Below, piece after piece: positions 11,868-23,058 of a stretch of 64,000 bases of DNA. Position 1 is the first letter of the stretch; every line of letters starts with the position of its first letter. Source of the DNA: Raffaelea ambrosiae (lineage: Eukaryota; Ascomycota; Sordariomycetes; Ophiostomatales; Ophiostomataceae). The translations under genes and the position numbers were made by a program. The notes under the pieces were generated by a model. It was given only the letters and a program-made list of their open reading frames with translations. It was not told the DNA's origin and did no database searches. Location of the stretch: NCBI GenBank assembly GCA_002778195.1, contig PCDI01000001.1, positions 3,178,857 through 3,242,856 of the forward strand. The letters are read 5' to 3'.

Positions 11868-13453
11868 TTACGCATAGCAATCGGCCCAGTTGCCGCCGCT
11901 GCGGGCAAAGCTCAGGCTCGCCACAAACTCGTCCAGCCCGCACCGCCCCAGCGCGTCGGCGCCGCAGCCCACCAGCGGCACCACGCGGTCGTTGACGATC
12001 ACGCGCACCTTTTCGTGCGTGGTGTCGCGGCGGCCGCGGCCACCGCCCGGCGCCGTGCACGACTGCTTCTCAATGAAGGCGCGGCCGGCAAACGGCACGG
12101 TCCACGCGGCCGAGTAGCCGCGGGCGGTGGCCGACGGGGCCGCCTCGACCGTCGTGTTCGACAGGCGGCCCGTCGCGTTGTACAGGCCCAGCGCGGCAAA
12201 GATGGAGGTCATGGAGTTGTCGTGCGCAAAGTCGGCAAACAGCCGGTAGGCGGGGCCCGTGGGGAAGGTGCGCGGGTCGGCGTCCAGCGTCGTGTTCACC
12301 GTCGTGTGGTCCGCGACCCCCGCGCCCGGCGGCGCGCTCGTCAGCCGCGCCACCAGCTCGTTGACAAAGCCCACGCCCTGCGCGGCGCCCAGCGGGTTGC
12401 CCCCGCCGTTGCCGTAGAACTTGCCCAGCGTCTGGTAGTAGTCGTAGCGGCGCCACTCGGCCGCCGTGAAGAGCGCGCAGAACGGCGACACCGCGCCCGC
12501 GGGCGACGCCACCGTCTCGAACGGGCACAGGTCCATGAGGTAGATCGTCTGCGTCTGCGTCAGGTCGGCGCCCGGCAGCGCCGCGTTGAGCCGCGCGCGG
12601 ATGGCCGGCACAAAGACGGCGGCAAACGTCGCCTGCGCGTCGTCGCCCAGCGTCGCCGCGGGGCCGTCCTCCGCGGCCGGGCACGTCGACGCGTCCAGCG
12701 TGTTGTTGGAGCCGGCGGCCTCGCTGATGGCGAGGATGGGCAGGGTGGGGTGGTCGTGGTCGTGGTGACGGCGGCATGCGTGCTGCGGGGCGGCCGCGCA
12801 GAAGCCGGCCGTCCAGTTGGCCGCCGAGGCCACCACGCGCGCCTCGCCGGACGCGCGCACAAACGGCGGGTGCGGCGCCGTGTCGACCAGCGCCCCGTAC
12901 CGGCGGTAGAACTGGGTGCCCGCGTCGACCAGCTGCTGCGCGCCCCAGGCCGTCAGCTGGTCCGCGCCCGCGCCCAGCGTGTACGTGTAGTTGGCGAGGA
13001 AGCCGTAGGCCCCCGTCAGCGCGCCCGCGTCGACGCCCGCGCGCAGCTGCTGCACCAGGGCCGCGTACTTGGCCGACTTGGACGCCGTCGGGTAGCGGGC
13101 GCCGTGGCGCTCCAGCAGCTGCACAAAGGTCACCGTGCAGCCGGCGGGCACCTCGTCGGGGATGTCGGACGGCACCGAGAAGTAGGGCGCGTACTGGCCC
13201 CAGTAGTGCGTGATGTCGGGCTGGCACTGGTAGCCGGCCTCGCCACGGTCGCAAGACGGGGCCGCAGCGGCTGCTGTTGTGGAGCTGTGTTTTGTTTTGT
13301 TTTGGTCAGCGTTCGTTTCTCTTGTGTTTGTTGGTCTGTCTTGTCCTGGGCTGAGTCTGTCCCAGAATTGGTGCACAGCCTGCTCCTCGGGCACACCACT
13401 TACAGCATCGCCCCCAGGGCCAACAGGCCCATGTTCACCATCTTGGCAGACAT
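11868..13453 (-). CDS. Secreted 3-phytase (histidine acid phosphatase)
   Basis: Exons 13453-13404 and 13284-11868 give 488 aa, close to fungal PhyA enzymes (about 465). It should release phosphate from phytate outside the cell. The catalytic motif RHGARYP is at 76-82, with nucleophile His77, and the proton-donor motif HD is at 371-372 in AHDNSM. At least ten Cys residues, including Cys28, Cys37 and Cys66, fit the multi-disulfide phytase fold, and several N-x-S/T sites are present. The first exon encodes a short hydrophobic leader, interrupted by a 119-nt intron with donor GTAAGT; this N-terminal intron position is common in fungal phytases. The start could be residue 1 or the Met at residue 5. 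A TATA box lies about 100 bp upstream. GC is much higher than in the flanks. Confidence 0.93.
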
Positions 13454-13555
13454 CACTGGACACAGAGACGGCGTTGGACTTGGCGAGTGTACACAGGAAC
13501 TTCCCAATGACCACCAGACTTTTTCATGCCTCGATATGGGGGAGGCTGTGCGCCC

Positions 13556-13561
13556 TTTATA
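13556..13561 (-). promoter_or_regulatory. Probable TATA box of the phytase gene
   Basis: TATAAA read on the minus strand, about 103 bp upstream of the phytase ATG and flanked by GC-rich sequence. Confidence 0.5.
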
Positions 13562-14249
13562 CAGCGGCCGATCTCCATTGCACGCGTTCTTCCACGCCCT
13601 TTTTGGCACATGTGGGTTTTCTCGACTTGCTCCCCTTGCGCTGCTTCAGGGACCTCCGTCCATTCTGCCAATATAGAGAGAGAGAGGTAAACCAACAGCA
13701 GAGGCGAGCCTGGGTGCCGGCAAATATCAAGGCATATTGGACACACGTGCTGCCACCACCCTTTTTCCACCGACCGAGGGGACCCAATATTCGGGTGGAA
13801 AATCCACCCCAGGAGGGACCCAGAAAGCAACGTAGACGGCCGTTTTTACACGCACCAAGCCCGATCAAGCTTTCCCCCGGCACAAGGGTCGAACAGCGGT
13901 CGACTTTGCAGTGCTATGAGCAGGCAAGCGACGCTGGCCAGCGTTCTTCTATGATACGGTGCCATCCCTGGTTGCCGTTTGGGACGTTCTCCCATTGTTC
14001 TCCCGTCTTTGGCCTTTTTCTTTCCTCACTATGTACTTTCATATATGGATTCCTCGACCCCACAAGCAGAGCGAGCGAACAATGCGAACACCCCTTTGGT
14101 CCTTCTTTTTTTTCCCTCGTCCCGGCTCGCGTGCTCGACTGCCCCTTTCGGACCTCCTTTTGGATCACCATTTCATCGACACCAAGCATCGGGCCATCTC
14201 CTCGGACAGAGGGGCCTCTTGGTAGCCCTGCACCGCCAGGCAGTCGATG
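13562..14249. other. Intergenic region between phytase and the MFS relic
   Basis: This is upstream sequence of the phytase gene and the decayed 3' side of the MFS relic. No ORF here looks real. Some minus-strand translation near 14200 may be highly decayed transporter sequence. Confidence 0.4.
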
Positions 14250-14839
14250 GGGGATGAAGATCCCGCAGGTCAGCACGAACAGGCCCGGCAGCAGCAGGAC
14301 AAGAAGGGGTAGCCGATGCTCTGGATCAGGCGGCTGATCGTGGCCGGGAAGGCGACGCCGCCGACAGACGACCCAGCGGCGAGGATGCCCATGGCGGCGC
14401 CCTCGCGTCTTTTGCGAACCACGTCGGGATGCAAGCGAGTGCTTGAGAAAGACGCTGTCAACAGGTGGAAAGGCCGGGGGCGTGGAGGAGGGTGCCGCCC
14501 ATGATGAGCGGCCCGTACTTGTCGTACAGGGCGCCGACGACGAGCCCCGGGGCAAAAAAAAAAGAAGATTTGCAGCGACGGAATCCAGGCAATGGTGCTC
14601 CATTGTGTGTGCATGTTCTTGAACAGGTTCATTGTGTATGGACGTTCACAGGAAGGAGCGGAAGACACACTGTTGATCCAGCCAGGGCTGGAAAAAGGAA
14701 CAGCACCACATCCCCCCAAGACAACGAGCCACGCAGCAGCACCACCGTCGGGCGGAGCAGAATCTTGCACGGCTGCAGCGTTGTCTTGGTTGTTGGGGGT
14801 GGATCCTCTGGCATCTTCCGTCTCGCGTTCTGTAGACAT
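14250..14839 (-). pseudogene. Relic of a monocarboxylate-type MFS transporter
   Basis: Minus-strand translation from an ATG at 14839 gives a hydrophilic leader, then PPDGGAAAWLVVLGG and GWINSV, and STIAWIPSLQIFFFF, which are hallmarks of fungal monocarboxylate permease-like (MCT) MFS proteins. The frame then slips at a ten-base A/T run (14554-14563): the family sequence GALYDKYGPLIMGGTLLHA continues in another frame and hits a stop. A further frame change near 14415 leads to GAAMGILAAGSSVGGVAFP and SRLIQSIGYP, after which homology ends. Parts of helices 1-3 are missing and the second half of the transporter is absent. At least three independent lesions make a functional product unlikely. An intact but different MFS gene is at 21303-23058. 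Confidence 0.75.
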
Positions 14840-15496
14840 GTGGCAAATTGCCTGAAACGAAGCTTGAACGAAGAGAAGAATGGCATGATCGGCTACTCGA
14901 TCGAGGCAAATCGGTGAAATATAAACAGATAAATTAAACACAATTGCACAGCATGGAGTGTCTCCATGTCATGTCTGGCCGACTTCGACTCCGTTGCGGA
15001 CCGGTTGTCTGAATCAAGTTTCGGAGCGGAATCATTGTCTCGGAGCCATCACTACAGCCCTCCCAATCTTCACACTTGTATGGTTCCCAGAGTGGTTCAC
15101 AAACCAAGAGAAAAGCGCCGGTGCTCAACACGACCACACTCCAGAGGTGCCCGTATGCGTGTCCAGCTGTATTCGAGGTCGGGATTCCGTATTCTTTGTT
15201 TTTTTGCCTGTCAAAAGATGGGTTTGATTCCGTGCAAGAAAGACGCCAAGCACTCCAGTTGCGAAGCACTTTCCTTTGCTCTCCTCGCATTCTCTCTTTT
15301 TGTTACACTCTTGTTTTTCGTTCTTTTTTTGTTTTTTTCTTTTCAATATTATAGTTTTATTGTCTCCCCTCCATCTTTTCGCCTCTTTTTTCCCATCGTT
15401 TGCTTTCCTTTCTTGGATCATCCACATGTCCTTGGCAAGTCGAACCCCCCCAAATAAGCGCCGGTACGGCCTCTTTAGGTCCATCATCACTCATCT
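14840..15496. other. Intergenic region upstream of tRNA-His
   Basis: No gene seen. It contains a T-rich stretch at about 15290-15420 and the 5' flank of the tRNA gene. Confidence 0.45.
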
Positions 15497-15568
15497 GGGG
15501 CCATGGTTTAGTGGCTAGAATACTTCGTTGTGGCCGAAGAGACCCGTGTTCGATTCACGGTGGTCCCA
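15497..15568 (+). tRNA. tRNA-His (anticodon GTG)
   Basis: A 72-nt cloverleaf without intron. The acceptor stem GGGGCCA pairs with TGGTCCC, with discriminator A. The D stem is GTTT/GAAT, the anticodon stem CTTCG/CGAAG around loop TTGTGGC, and the T stem CCGTG/CACGG around TTCGATT. Anticodon GTG sits at 34-36, reading CAC/CAT. The loop matches other eukaryotic tRNA-His genes. The base before position 1 is T, so the G at -1 would be added after transcription, as usual in eukaryotes. Internal A and B boxes are present. Confidence 0.95.
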
Positions 15569-15594
15569 CAAGCGGGTCGACTTGGTCGACTCTA

Positions 15595-15601
15595 TTTTTT
15601 T
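15595..15601 (+). terminator. RNA polymerase III terminator of tRNA-His
   Basis: A run of seven T residues begins 27 bp after the tRNA 3' end, as expected for Pol III termination. Confidence 0.75.
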
Positions 15602-16588
15602 GTCGATGCTTTGACTTGAAGCTTTTTTTTTAGCGAGTCGGCTAACGACAATTGTGGCTCATGTGTGAGAGATTAGCGAATTGTTAGCGAGCACGGGCTC
15701 TTTTTCGGCATTCTTGTTCGTTTCTTTCCTTTTTTATTTTTTTTCTTCTTTTTTTATTTTATTTTATTATTTTATTTTATTATTTTATTTCATTTCCTTC
15801 CTTTTTTTTTCTTTTTCTTTTGCTTTTCCATCTCTTCTTCCCTTTTTTTCTTCACAGTGAGAAGATGCTATCTACAAACTGCCAACGTAAGATAGGACAC
15901 AGCTCCGCGTCTTACACAAACCATTTCCAACTGCTAAGCCACGCCCTGGGCTTGATGTGCATTGGGGGAGTGGCGCAGCGACGCCAATTCGCAGCTTGTC
16001 CTCACCGCAACGAGTGCGTTCAATGGCTGGAAACTCCCGCGCCTTTTTCTTGAACGCCCTCACCAAAAACGGCAAATGCTTCTGTGGCCGTGCAGCTGCA
16101 TTGCTTTTGGCGTCGTAAGCAGGCCTACTCTGCCAAAGGCTGTGGGCCAACAGCGGGTGGCAAAAGTTCTGGGACTCTCTGGTGCGGCTCAAACTAGGAC
16201 TCGGATGCCGTCGAACTCGCGGACCCTGGGCAGCAGCAGCAGCGTCCTTCCCTCCCGGAAGCGAGTCTTGGCTGCATCAGGCGTCACTAGTACTGATGCA
16301 TCCCGTAAGCTCTGCCCGTTTCGGCCTCCCCCCTTTGGCCTCATTTGATCAGATTGCGCTGCATCCATGCAGGCATGTGGAGTCTTGCATTTCATGTGAT
16401 GGCCAGATGCGCATGCCGAACCACAAGTGTACCGTCCTGGGAGCGACAGCCTCGAATCGTCACGAACAGACACAAAAATCCTGTCAGGAGTTCTCTTTGG
16501 ATCGTCGTCAGTAGCAGGTAGCCGTCTTCGTCGTGCGTGTCGTTCTCCCCTTGTTTTGCACTTATCAGCGGCAGGGAAAAAAAGAAGA

Positions 16589-16629
16589 AGAACTGCACAG
16601 AACTGCACAAAACTGCACAAAACTGCACA
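16589..16629 (+). repeat. Tandem decamer AACTGCACAR x4
   Basis: Four consecutive copies of AACTGCACAG/AACTGCACAA lie in intergenic DNA. Confidence 0.85.
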
Positions 16630-17150
16630 GGTACAGCAAAGAGGGAGGGAACACACAGTTGGTGAGAACCTTAATAAAATAAAAATTTAAAAACTCGGAC
16701 CAAAAAGGCGTCACATGTCGTGTGTGATGATGGGACAGTTTGTCCCTCTCGAAAGAGATATGCAGCAATGCGGGTTCCTTAGGACTCTGCCTTGTGGGGG
16801 CCGGCTTTTCAGACATTCTACTGTGGGCTGGTCCGCACGCCGGTCCGCACGCTCCGCACGCCATAACGGGGCAGGAAGCTAGGCAGAAAAGCAGGCAGCC
16901 TGCCAGCGCATGGCTCGCGGTCCTGTCTGAGCCTTGCAGAGGGTTTTCCTGCCAGGCCGCCCACACCTCCCTCACCTCCTCTTTTTTTTTTTTCCCCCTC
17001 TCTTCCTTCCCCCTGGTTTGTTCCTCTAACTATGTCCTGCATGATCGGTTTTTTTTTTCTGCACATTCTCAGGACACGTCGTGCGTTCGTCCTCCGTGTT
17101 CGTCGCCTTTTTTTCTGCAGAGTTCTTGTTCGCGCGTGTCATTTTTTTTT

Positions 17151-17175
17151 TAATTTGAATTTGAATTTGAATTTG
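17151..17175 (+). repeat. Tandem hexamer AATTTG x4
   Basis: Four copies of a TTTGAA-type hexamer end in a CAG. The tract is short and probably polymorphic. Confidence 0.8.
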
Positions 17176-17484
17176 CAGGTATTGTTTCCATTTGGTTCTC
17201 TTTGTTCCCCATTGTGTCCCTTATCGTTTGCAAGAATACAGTCTCGGGCCAGTTTCCCTTTTGCCTGTTGTCAGACTCCCACAGTGTTGTCCCCCCTTCC
17301 CAAAGTCCTATCCGAACGCCATTGAAACGAAATGCACAAAAAAAAAAACCATCCAGCCTAGCCCACCGATGACACGCCAGAGAGTCGAGTTAAGTAGAAA
17401 CACATGATGCAAAGAGAATTGAAAAGAAAAGAAAGAAAGAAACAGGCAGCCATAATCCACAGAAAGTGAATCTCACTCTTCCCC

Positions 17485-18531
17485 TCACCATCCCCCATCC
17501 GGCTCGCCTCCACGTCCAGTGGAACCATATTTCGTTCGCAGGATGTAAGCCTGGGCTGCCTCCACTGGTCTCACAGTTAGTCCCAGAAAAGAGTCTCTGC
17601 GCAACGTGCAATTCGGAGGCAGGGGAAAAGCAATTGAGAAGGGGAACAGGTACTCACGTTGGCTGTTCATCTTGGAGTAGCCGCTGGTGCCAGAAGAGCT
17701 GGCCCCGGTGCTGTGGTGGCTCTCCTCGTACCTCTGGTCACTCCGTCTCCCTCGGCTGCTCCTGCGTCTGTCGTGGTGACAATGGCCCGCTCCCTCTTCC
17801 TTCCCACAGCACCCACAGAATCTCTGGCGTGCGGGCACGGGCGACATGTCTGGTGTCGGCTCGCGAGGTATGCGTGGCGTGGTGGGCACCATCTGCGCTG
17901 GTCGTCTGCCAGAGTCGGTGGTGTATGGGAGCAGCAGCGGCGACGGCGAGGCTGGCGATGACGAGCCCAGCGGCATCGTTCTGGGTGATGGCAGAGCGCG
18001 TGACGGAGCGGACTCCCAATGCGAGGAGTAGGGGGAGGACGAGGGGGGGAATGACGGTCCCTGGAGCAGGAATGGCGATGGGCTTCTCAGACGCTCGCGC
18101 TCGCGCGGCACCGGGGGCGTGGGCGCTGCTGGCATGAAGGTCGAGTGGCGTCTGGACGATGATGTTGTTGACGGCGGAAAGGGAGCGGTCGAGGCGTAGT
18201 AGGGGTAGTTGTCGTCTCTGTCTGTGTCGAAGCGTCTGCTGAGACGAGAAGGCGGCGGCGATGGCAGCCCGGCGGAAGCCATCCTGCGCGGAGAGGACGA
18301 CGACGACGACGATGCCGTGGACAATGGTGGCAAGGACGAGGGGGGAGAGCGGTACGAGGAGGACATTCTGGGAGTGTCGGGAGGCGTCATGGTGTGATGG
18401 GACGAGTGCTGGTGCGTCTGCTTCTGCGGCTGCTCCGACGACGGCGACGGCGAGATGCGGATGACGGGAGAGTGCTCTCGTCTCTCTCTCTTCCCAGAGG
18501 GCGAATGGAGCGTGGAGTGTCTGCTTTGCAT
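17485..18531 (-). CDS. Ser/Pro/Arg-rich protein of unknown function
   Basis: I do not recognise the family. Proposed exons 18531-17658 and 17564-17485 give 317 aa: donor GTGAGT at 17657 and acceptor CCAG after a CTAAC branch site. The 93-nt intron keeps frame and has no stop, so an unspliced 348-aa form is equally open. The protein is mostly disordered: Ser/Pro/Arg-rich with poly-Ser, repeated SPSP/PPS patches and many basic dipeptides. It has one compact Cys/His patch, RFCGCCGKEEGAGHCHHD (about residue 235), that might bind metal. No signal peptide or membrane segment is evident. An (AT)7 TATA-like element lies 110 bp upstream. Coding status rests on the 874-nt open first exon with a good promoter and splice signals. 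Confidence 0.62.
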   Translation of the reverse strand: MQSRHSTLHSPSGKRERREHSPVIRISPSPSSEQPQKQTHQHSSHHTMTPPDTPRMSSSYRSPPSSLPPLSTASSSSSSSPRRMASAGLPSPPPSRLSRRFDTDRDDNYPYYASTAPFPPSTTSSSRRHSTFMPAAPTPPVPRERERLRSPSPFLLQGPSFPPSSSPYSSHWESAPSRALPSPRTMPLGSSSPASPSPLLLPYTTDSGRRPAQMVPTTPRIPREPTPDMSPVPARQRFCGCCGKEEGAGHCHHDRRRSSRGRRSDQRYEESHHSTGASSSGTSGYSKMNSQREYLFPFSIAFPLPPNCTLRRDSFLGLTVRPVEAAQAYILRTKYGSTGRGGEPDGGW

Positions 18532-18640
18532 GGGGGAGAGAAGGGGAAAAGAAGTGTGGGAAAGCCCCCCAAACTGATCAAGCGGTCAACAAGGTCGGTG
18601 CAGGTGGTCGGAGTGTTTGACCACAGAGACCAAGCAAGCG

Positions 18641-18654
18641 ATATATATATATAT
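18641..18654 (-). promoter_or_regulatory. TATA-like (AT)7 element
   Basis: ATATATATATATAT, 110 bp upstream of the ATG of the Ser/Pro-rich gene in an otherwise GC-balanced region. A TATA box is likely; it could also be a plain microsatellite. Confidence 0.45.
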
Positions 18655-19967
18655 GGCCGCCCCCCGTCAAGGAACTTGCCCGTGTGGTTGGAAAGTGGAC
18701 TGCTGTGTGTTCTTTGCAGTCAACGAGCTCTGCGGTGGTTTCGTTTGCAGTGTGAACGGTATGAAAAAAAGGGGGGTCGAGCAGAGAGGAGGAAGAAGAA
18801 GAAAAATGAAACGGGAGAAGAAGGAGGAGGGAAGAGATAGGGCGGGGAGGGGGGGAATGCGCGCCGTATATACTCGGGCCTGGAGAGGCGATCGGTCCCC
18901 CGGCTTACCTAGTCATCACCCAGGTCTTCCAATGGACCGTTCTAACCTACCTGGTCCAATCACCTTGGCTTGGCCATTGCCCTTTGCGCAGTCCGCAGAT
19001 GGGTGCCTTGTCCGGTCGGCTGCACTTTTACCACCCGGGACCTACACCACCACCACCCACCCGGTTCCTTCTGAGCCTCTCTTGTCTTCTTGCCCCATCT
19101 TGGCCTTTTTCCCTCTCTTGTCCCCCTGGCACGCCCTTCCAAGTGCTGCCACCCACACATATCCATCCTGTCCTCTAGGACTTCTGCCTATTCGATTCCC
19201 TCCTCTGTAGTTTGTATTCTTTCTCTTGTTCCTCTTCTTCCTTCCCACACGATATGGCATCGCCCTCACCCTACCCGTCCCATCCATACCCCTTCCCTTG
19301 CCTAGTCTCTTTATCATGTTTGCCTAGATCCTCCCATGTATCACGACACCTCCGCCCCGAGTGCCATCCCACCATCCCATCGTGATACCCTGCGTCACCC
19401 ATCCCAGCCAACATGGTCAGGTCGTCGTCGTCGTTGATGATCATCTTCTCGTCTCCGTCGTTCAAAAATAGTCCACATCTGTCCTGCATGCATGTCCTAC
19501 CTACCCCATCTTGTACCTGCTGGTGTGCACACACGCCGCTTGACGAGACGTGTTCTCTCCGGAGAATGTCCTTTCTCCCCCCTTTTCTCCCCCGCTCATC
19601 GCTATCAGCCAAGACAGATCCCATGTTATGATCCCGCATCTTGCCCATACACCCCTCTCTCTCACATACCTCTCCCGACCCCCCTTCCGGTCCAACTACG
19701 TCACCTGTGTCATTGGGACACAGAGCAGAAAAGAGGTATCCGAGGCTTGGACCTCGGCGTCACACAGCCAGGGCCAAGTACGTCCAAGTACTCCATCAAG
19801 TGCAAGCCTCCACAGCAGTGTGCCTGTTCCATGAAACGGACGCTAGTCGTACAAGGTCAAACAACCTTTTTTCTTACATTCTAGAATGTTCAACGTCAAG
19901 GCTTGACGTTCCTGTTGTCTCCTTAGATGGCCCAACGGTATCTGTGTATGGTAGCCTAGTTGTCCGA

Positions 19968-19987
19968 GGGGGGGGGGGGGGGGGGGG
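19968..19987 (+). repeat. Poly-G tract (20 nt)
   Basis: Twenty consecutive G. Such a homopolymer is prone to length error and may fold into a quadruplex. Confidence 0.9.
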
Positions 19988-21203
19988 TGGTTCCTTCCGC
20001 TATGAACACGATATGTTCCTCCTCATGCACCCCGTCTGTCGTGCGTCTTCCAAACCATGGCTGGCCAATGGAAAGCATTCGTTTCCTGGCGGGAAGCCAT
20101 CCTCGATGGCATAGACACAGAACCCGATCTAGGCACCGCTGTCTTTCCATCCCGTCCCCTCCTAGGCATCTGGTGTAGCAGGCGGTATTAGAATTGCAGT
20201 TTTGCGCTTTATGAGAAATGCATTGCCTTCCATGTCATTGGCGGCGATTCATCGCACAAGTGAGGACGAATGCGCGTGGTCATCGCTGTGGCATTCTTGC
20301 CAAAAGATATCGTACCCGACCAAGACCAGTTTCCGCGCACAGTTCCCGCGTAGCCCGAGAGTGGACGAGCGAAGCTATGGCCGTTTTCACCATAGACGAT
20401 CAGAGAAAGCAGAGACTCGTTCGAATAGAGGAGCTTGGTGTTCACGGTCTTTGCAGCGTGGTTGGGTCGAGGTCGGGGAGGACGTTGCACGTGACCCGCT
20501 GTCGCCTAAGATATTTTGACAGGTCCCCACTATTAATAATTAACACACGATGGTCTCACCGTACTTGGGTGATCCTGCAAGTCATTCCGGGTCACAATAA
20601 GAGGATTTAGGGTCGGCCTTCCTTCTTATCAGCCAGCGGGGCCGGATAAAAATCGGCCGTGGCCGCGACGCTCTGCATGTGCATGGCCAGGCGGTCCGAA
20701 AGCGCAGAGTGGTTTCTTGGGGAGGGTAGGCCCACTGCTGCCCTGCCGGGCCCCTCGAGCCATCCCACCCGTGTCCCAGATCCTCAGGCCAGATTCGCAG
20801 GCCCTCCCGGCCTTCGAGTGGTCTGCGAGGCCCAGTGACTGGGCGGACCCGTCTGGCTCCGTTTCCCGGGCCAGAGACCGACGCACCAAATGGCAAGAGC
20901 GAGGGGGAAAAAAAAAAGGAAATACGAAACACGGGCCTAGGTCTGACAAACGTCGGGCGCTTGTCTGTCTTGATGCTTGGCTCAAAATGGAAACTCCGCC
21001 AAAAGCACTCCGGTGGTCGTTCGGCGGCGGCGCTGCGGTGGTGGGTGTATGGAAGAGTAAGATATGTGTGTGGGTTGTATAGCATGTGCAGCAACTAGTT
21101 AGTCTCCCTGTCCACGATAATTGTTGGGTCGTGACTGAACTCTGCTCTCTTCCCTTTTTCCTTGTTCTTTTCTTCTTTTTTCCCTTCCTCTTCCTCTTTT
21201 CTT

Positions 21204-21236
21204 TCTCTCTCTCTCTCTCTCTCTTTTTTTTTTTTG
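21204..21236 (+). promoter_or_regulatory. CT-repeat pyrimidine tract before the MFS gene
   Basis: A (CT)n run followed by a T run ends about 67 bp before the ATG. CT-rich tracts like this often mark transcription start regions in filamentous fungi. Confidence 0.4.
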
Positions 21237-21302
21237 CGTTTCTACTGTTTTGTCAGGGGATAGCATCAGCTTTTTCCAGACTCGTAACCCCAAAGCACCA
21301 CG

Positions 21303-23058
21303 ATGGCGAAGCACAACGAAAAGGTCTCGGCCGTCATGGTCTCGTGCACGGATTGGGACCCGGAATCCGCAGCCGTCGAGCCCAAGGCAACCGATTTGCC
21401 GCCTACCCCCGGCGAGGAAGATGCCACTTTGTTTGGGACGGAACCGCACAGAGTCGCGGTCCACAAACACCAGCCAGAGAAATGGAACAAGCCTCTGATC
21501 AATCTGCTGAGGACGGCGGCCACTGCCTTCAGTTTTACTCTTTTGGGCATCAATGATGGTGCCTACGGTGTGAGTAGCATCCCATGGCTCTGGCATCCTT
21601 CGCCCGAGATAATCAAAAGCAGGCGAGAAAATGAAATAAACTAAAAGGCTAACCTTGCAACTAACACAGGCTTTGATTCCATATGTAAGACTCTGTTTTT
21701 TTTTTCTCTTTTTCTCGTGGCATGTCCTTTTTTTCCCCCTCTTTTTTCTCTTCCTTTTTCTAACGCTCCCTCCCCTCGCCCAGATCGAGGATTACTACAA
21801 TATCTCGTACACTGTCACTTCGCTCATCTTTCTCATGCCGGTCGTCGGCAACATCGTCGCCACGCTCAGCTGCCACTACATCCACATCAAATTGGGCCAG
21901 CGCGGCATTGCCATCTTGGGCCCGATTGCCCACCTCGTCACGTACATTGTCGTGGCCGTGCACCCGCCGTACCCGGCTCTCATCTGCATGTTCATGATCG
22001 TCGGCTTCGGCCAGGGCATCTCCAACGCTGGCTGGAACGCCCGCGCCAGCAAGCTGGACCACATCAACGAGGTGCTTGGTGTGCTGCATGCCTGTTTCGG
22101 TCTGGGCGCCGTCATCTCGCCGCTCGTGGCCACGGCCATGATCACCAAGGGCGGCTGTCCCTGGTACCAGTTCTACTACGTCATGATCGCCCTCGCGGCC
22201 ATGGAGCTGGCCCTGCTCAGCAGCACGTTCTGGGCCGCCACAGGCGCGGTCTATCGTCGGGAGAACCCGCCCGAGGATCTGAGTAGCAGCAGTGGTGGTG
22301 GTGGTAGCAGCAGCAGCACCGGTACGGACGACGAGGGAAGCGACGGCGCCACGAGCAAGCCCAAGAGCAAGAGCGTCATGAGACAGGCGCTCTGCAGCCA
22401 GAAGGTCTGGTTCGTCTCCGTCTTCTTCTTCATCTACAGCGGCGTCGAGGTCGGCATCGGCGGCTGGGCCATCACGTTCATGATCAAGGTGCGCCACGCG
22501 CAGGCCTTTCCGGCGGGCCTGGCGGGCATGGGCTTCTGGCTGGGGCTCACCATTGGCCGCGTCATCCTGGGCTTCGTGACCGGCCGCGTCTTCCGCGGCG
22601 TCCGCTGGGCCGTCACCGTGTACTTTGTGTGCACGCTGGCGCTCGAGCTGGTGTTCTGGCTGGTGCCGGACTTTTACGCCTCGTCCGTGGCCGTGGCCTG
22701 GATCGGCTTCTTCATCGGGCCCATGTCCCCGGCCGTCTTCGCCGCGGTGACCGCCATCACCCCCAAGCACCTGCACATGCCGGCCGTCGGCTTCGCGACC
22801 GCCTTTGGCACCTGCGGCGGCGCCGTGCTGCCGTTTGTGGTGGGCGCGCTGGCACAGGCGCGCGGCGTGTCCGTGCTGCACCCCTGGGTGCTGGCCTTGG
22901 CTGTCGTTTCGCTGCTGATCTGGCTGCGGATAGGACTGTTTCTGGGCTCGGAAGGGCGGGAGAAGAAGCCCAAGGCGATTGGGAAAGAGAAGGACAACAA
23001 CAGGAAGGGGGGCGATGCAATTTCGGGCTGGCTCACAAAAGTGAAGGGGTCGGGGTAA
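21303..23058 (+). CDS. MFS transporter with a 15-nt microexon
   Basis: Exons 21303-21569, 21670-21684 (15 nt) and 21784-23058 give 518 aa. The microexon encodes ALIPY and joins GINDGAYG to IEDYYNISYTV, rebuilding the family signature GxNDxAYGALIPYxExYY of fungal bypass-of-stop-codon/fucose-permease-like MFS proteins. A hydrophilic N-terminus of about 75 residues precedes roughly 12 membrane helices. The cytoplasmic loop between helices 6 and 7 is long, with poly-Ser/Gly and acidic residues (about 255-290), and the C-terminus is basic. It is probably a plasma-membrane carrier; the substrate is unknown. Donors GTGAGT and GTAAGA and acceptors ACACAG and GCCCAG are clear, and both introns (100 and 99 nt) are phase 0. 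Skipping the microexon would keep frame but delete five residues of a conserved motif. Confidence 0.9.

Larger units (their letters stand above)
15569..17484. other. Intergenic region with simple repeats
   Basis: No supported gene. It holds the T-rich tract 15715-15835 with a TTTTATTTTATTA-like pattern, four tandem AACTGCACAR units at about 16589-16629, and an AATTTG tandem at 17151-17175. ORFs in this stretch have no family features and no supporting splice sites. Confidence 0.5.
18655..21302. other. 2.6 kb intergenic region
   Basis: No convincing gene. It includes a run of 20 G at 19968-19987 and the promoter of the MFS transporter, with a pyrimidine leader (about 21132-21236) containing (CT)n. 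Short ORFs here lack any recognisable feature. Confidence 0.5.

Noticed and set aside
11595..13676. 693-aa plus-strand ORF across the phytase gene
   Set aside because: Antisense to a well-supported phytase. Arg/Val/Gly-rich translation typical of the complement of a high-GC gene.
19968..19987. Poly-G tracts (also 29060-29077) as telomere or element ends
   Set aside because: Simple homopolymers without target-site duplications, inverted repeats or TTAGGG arrays.
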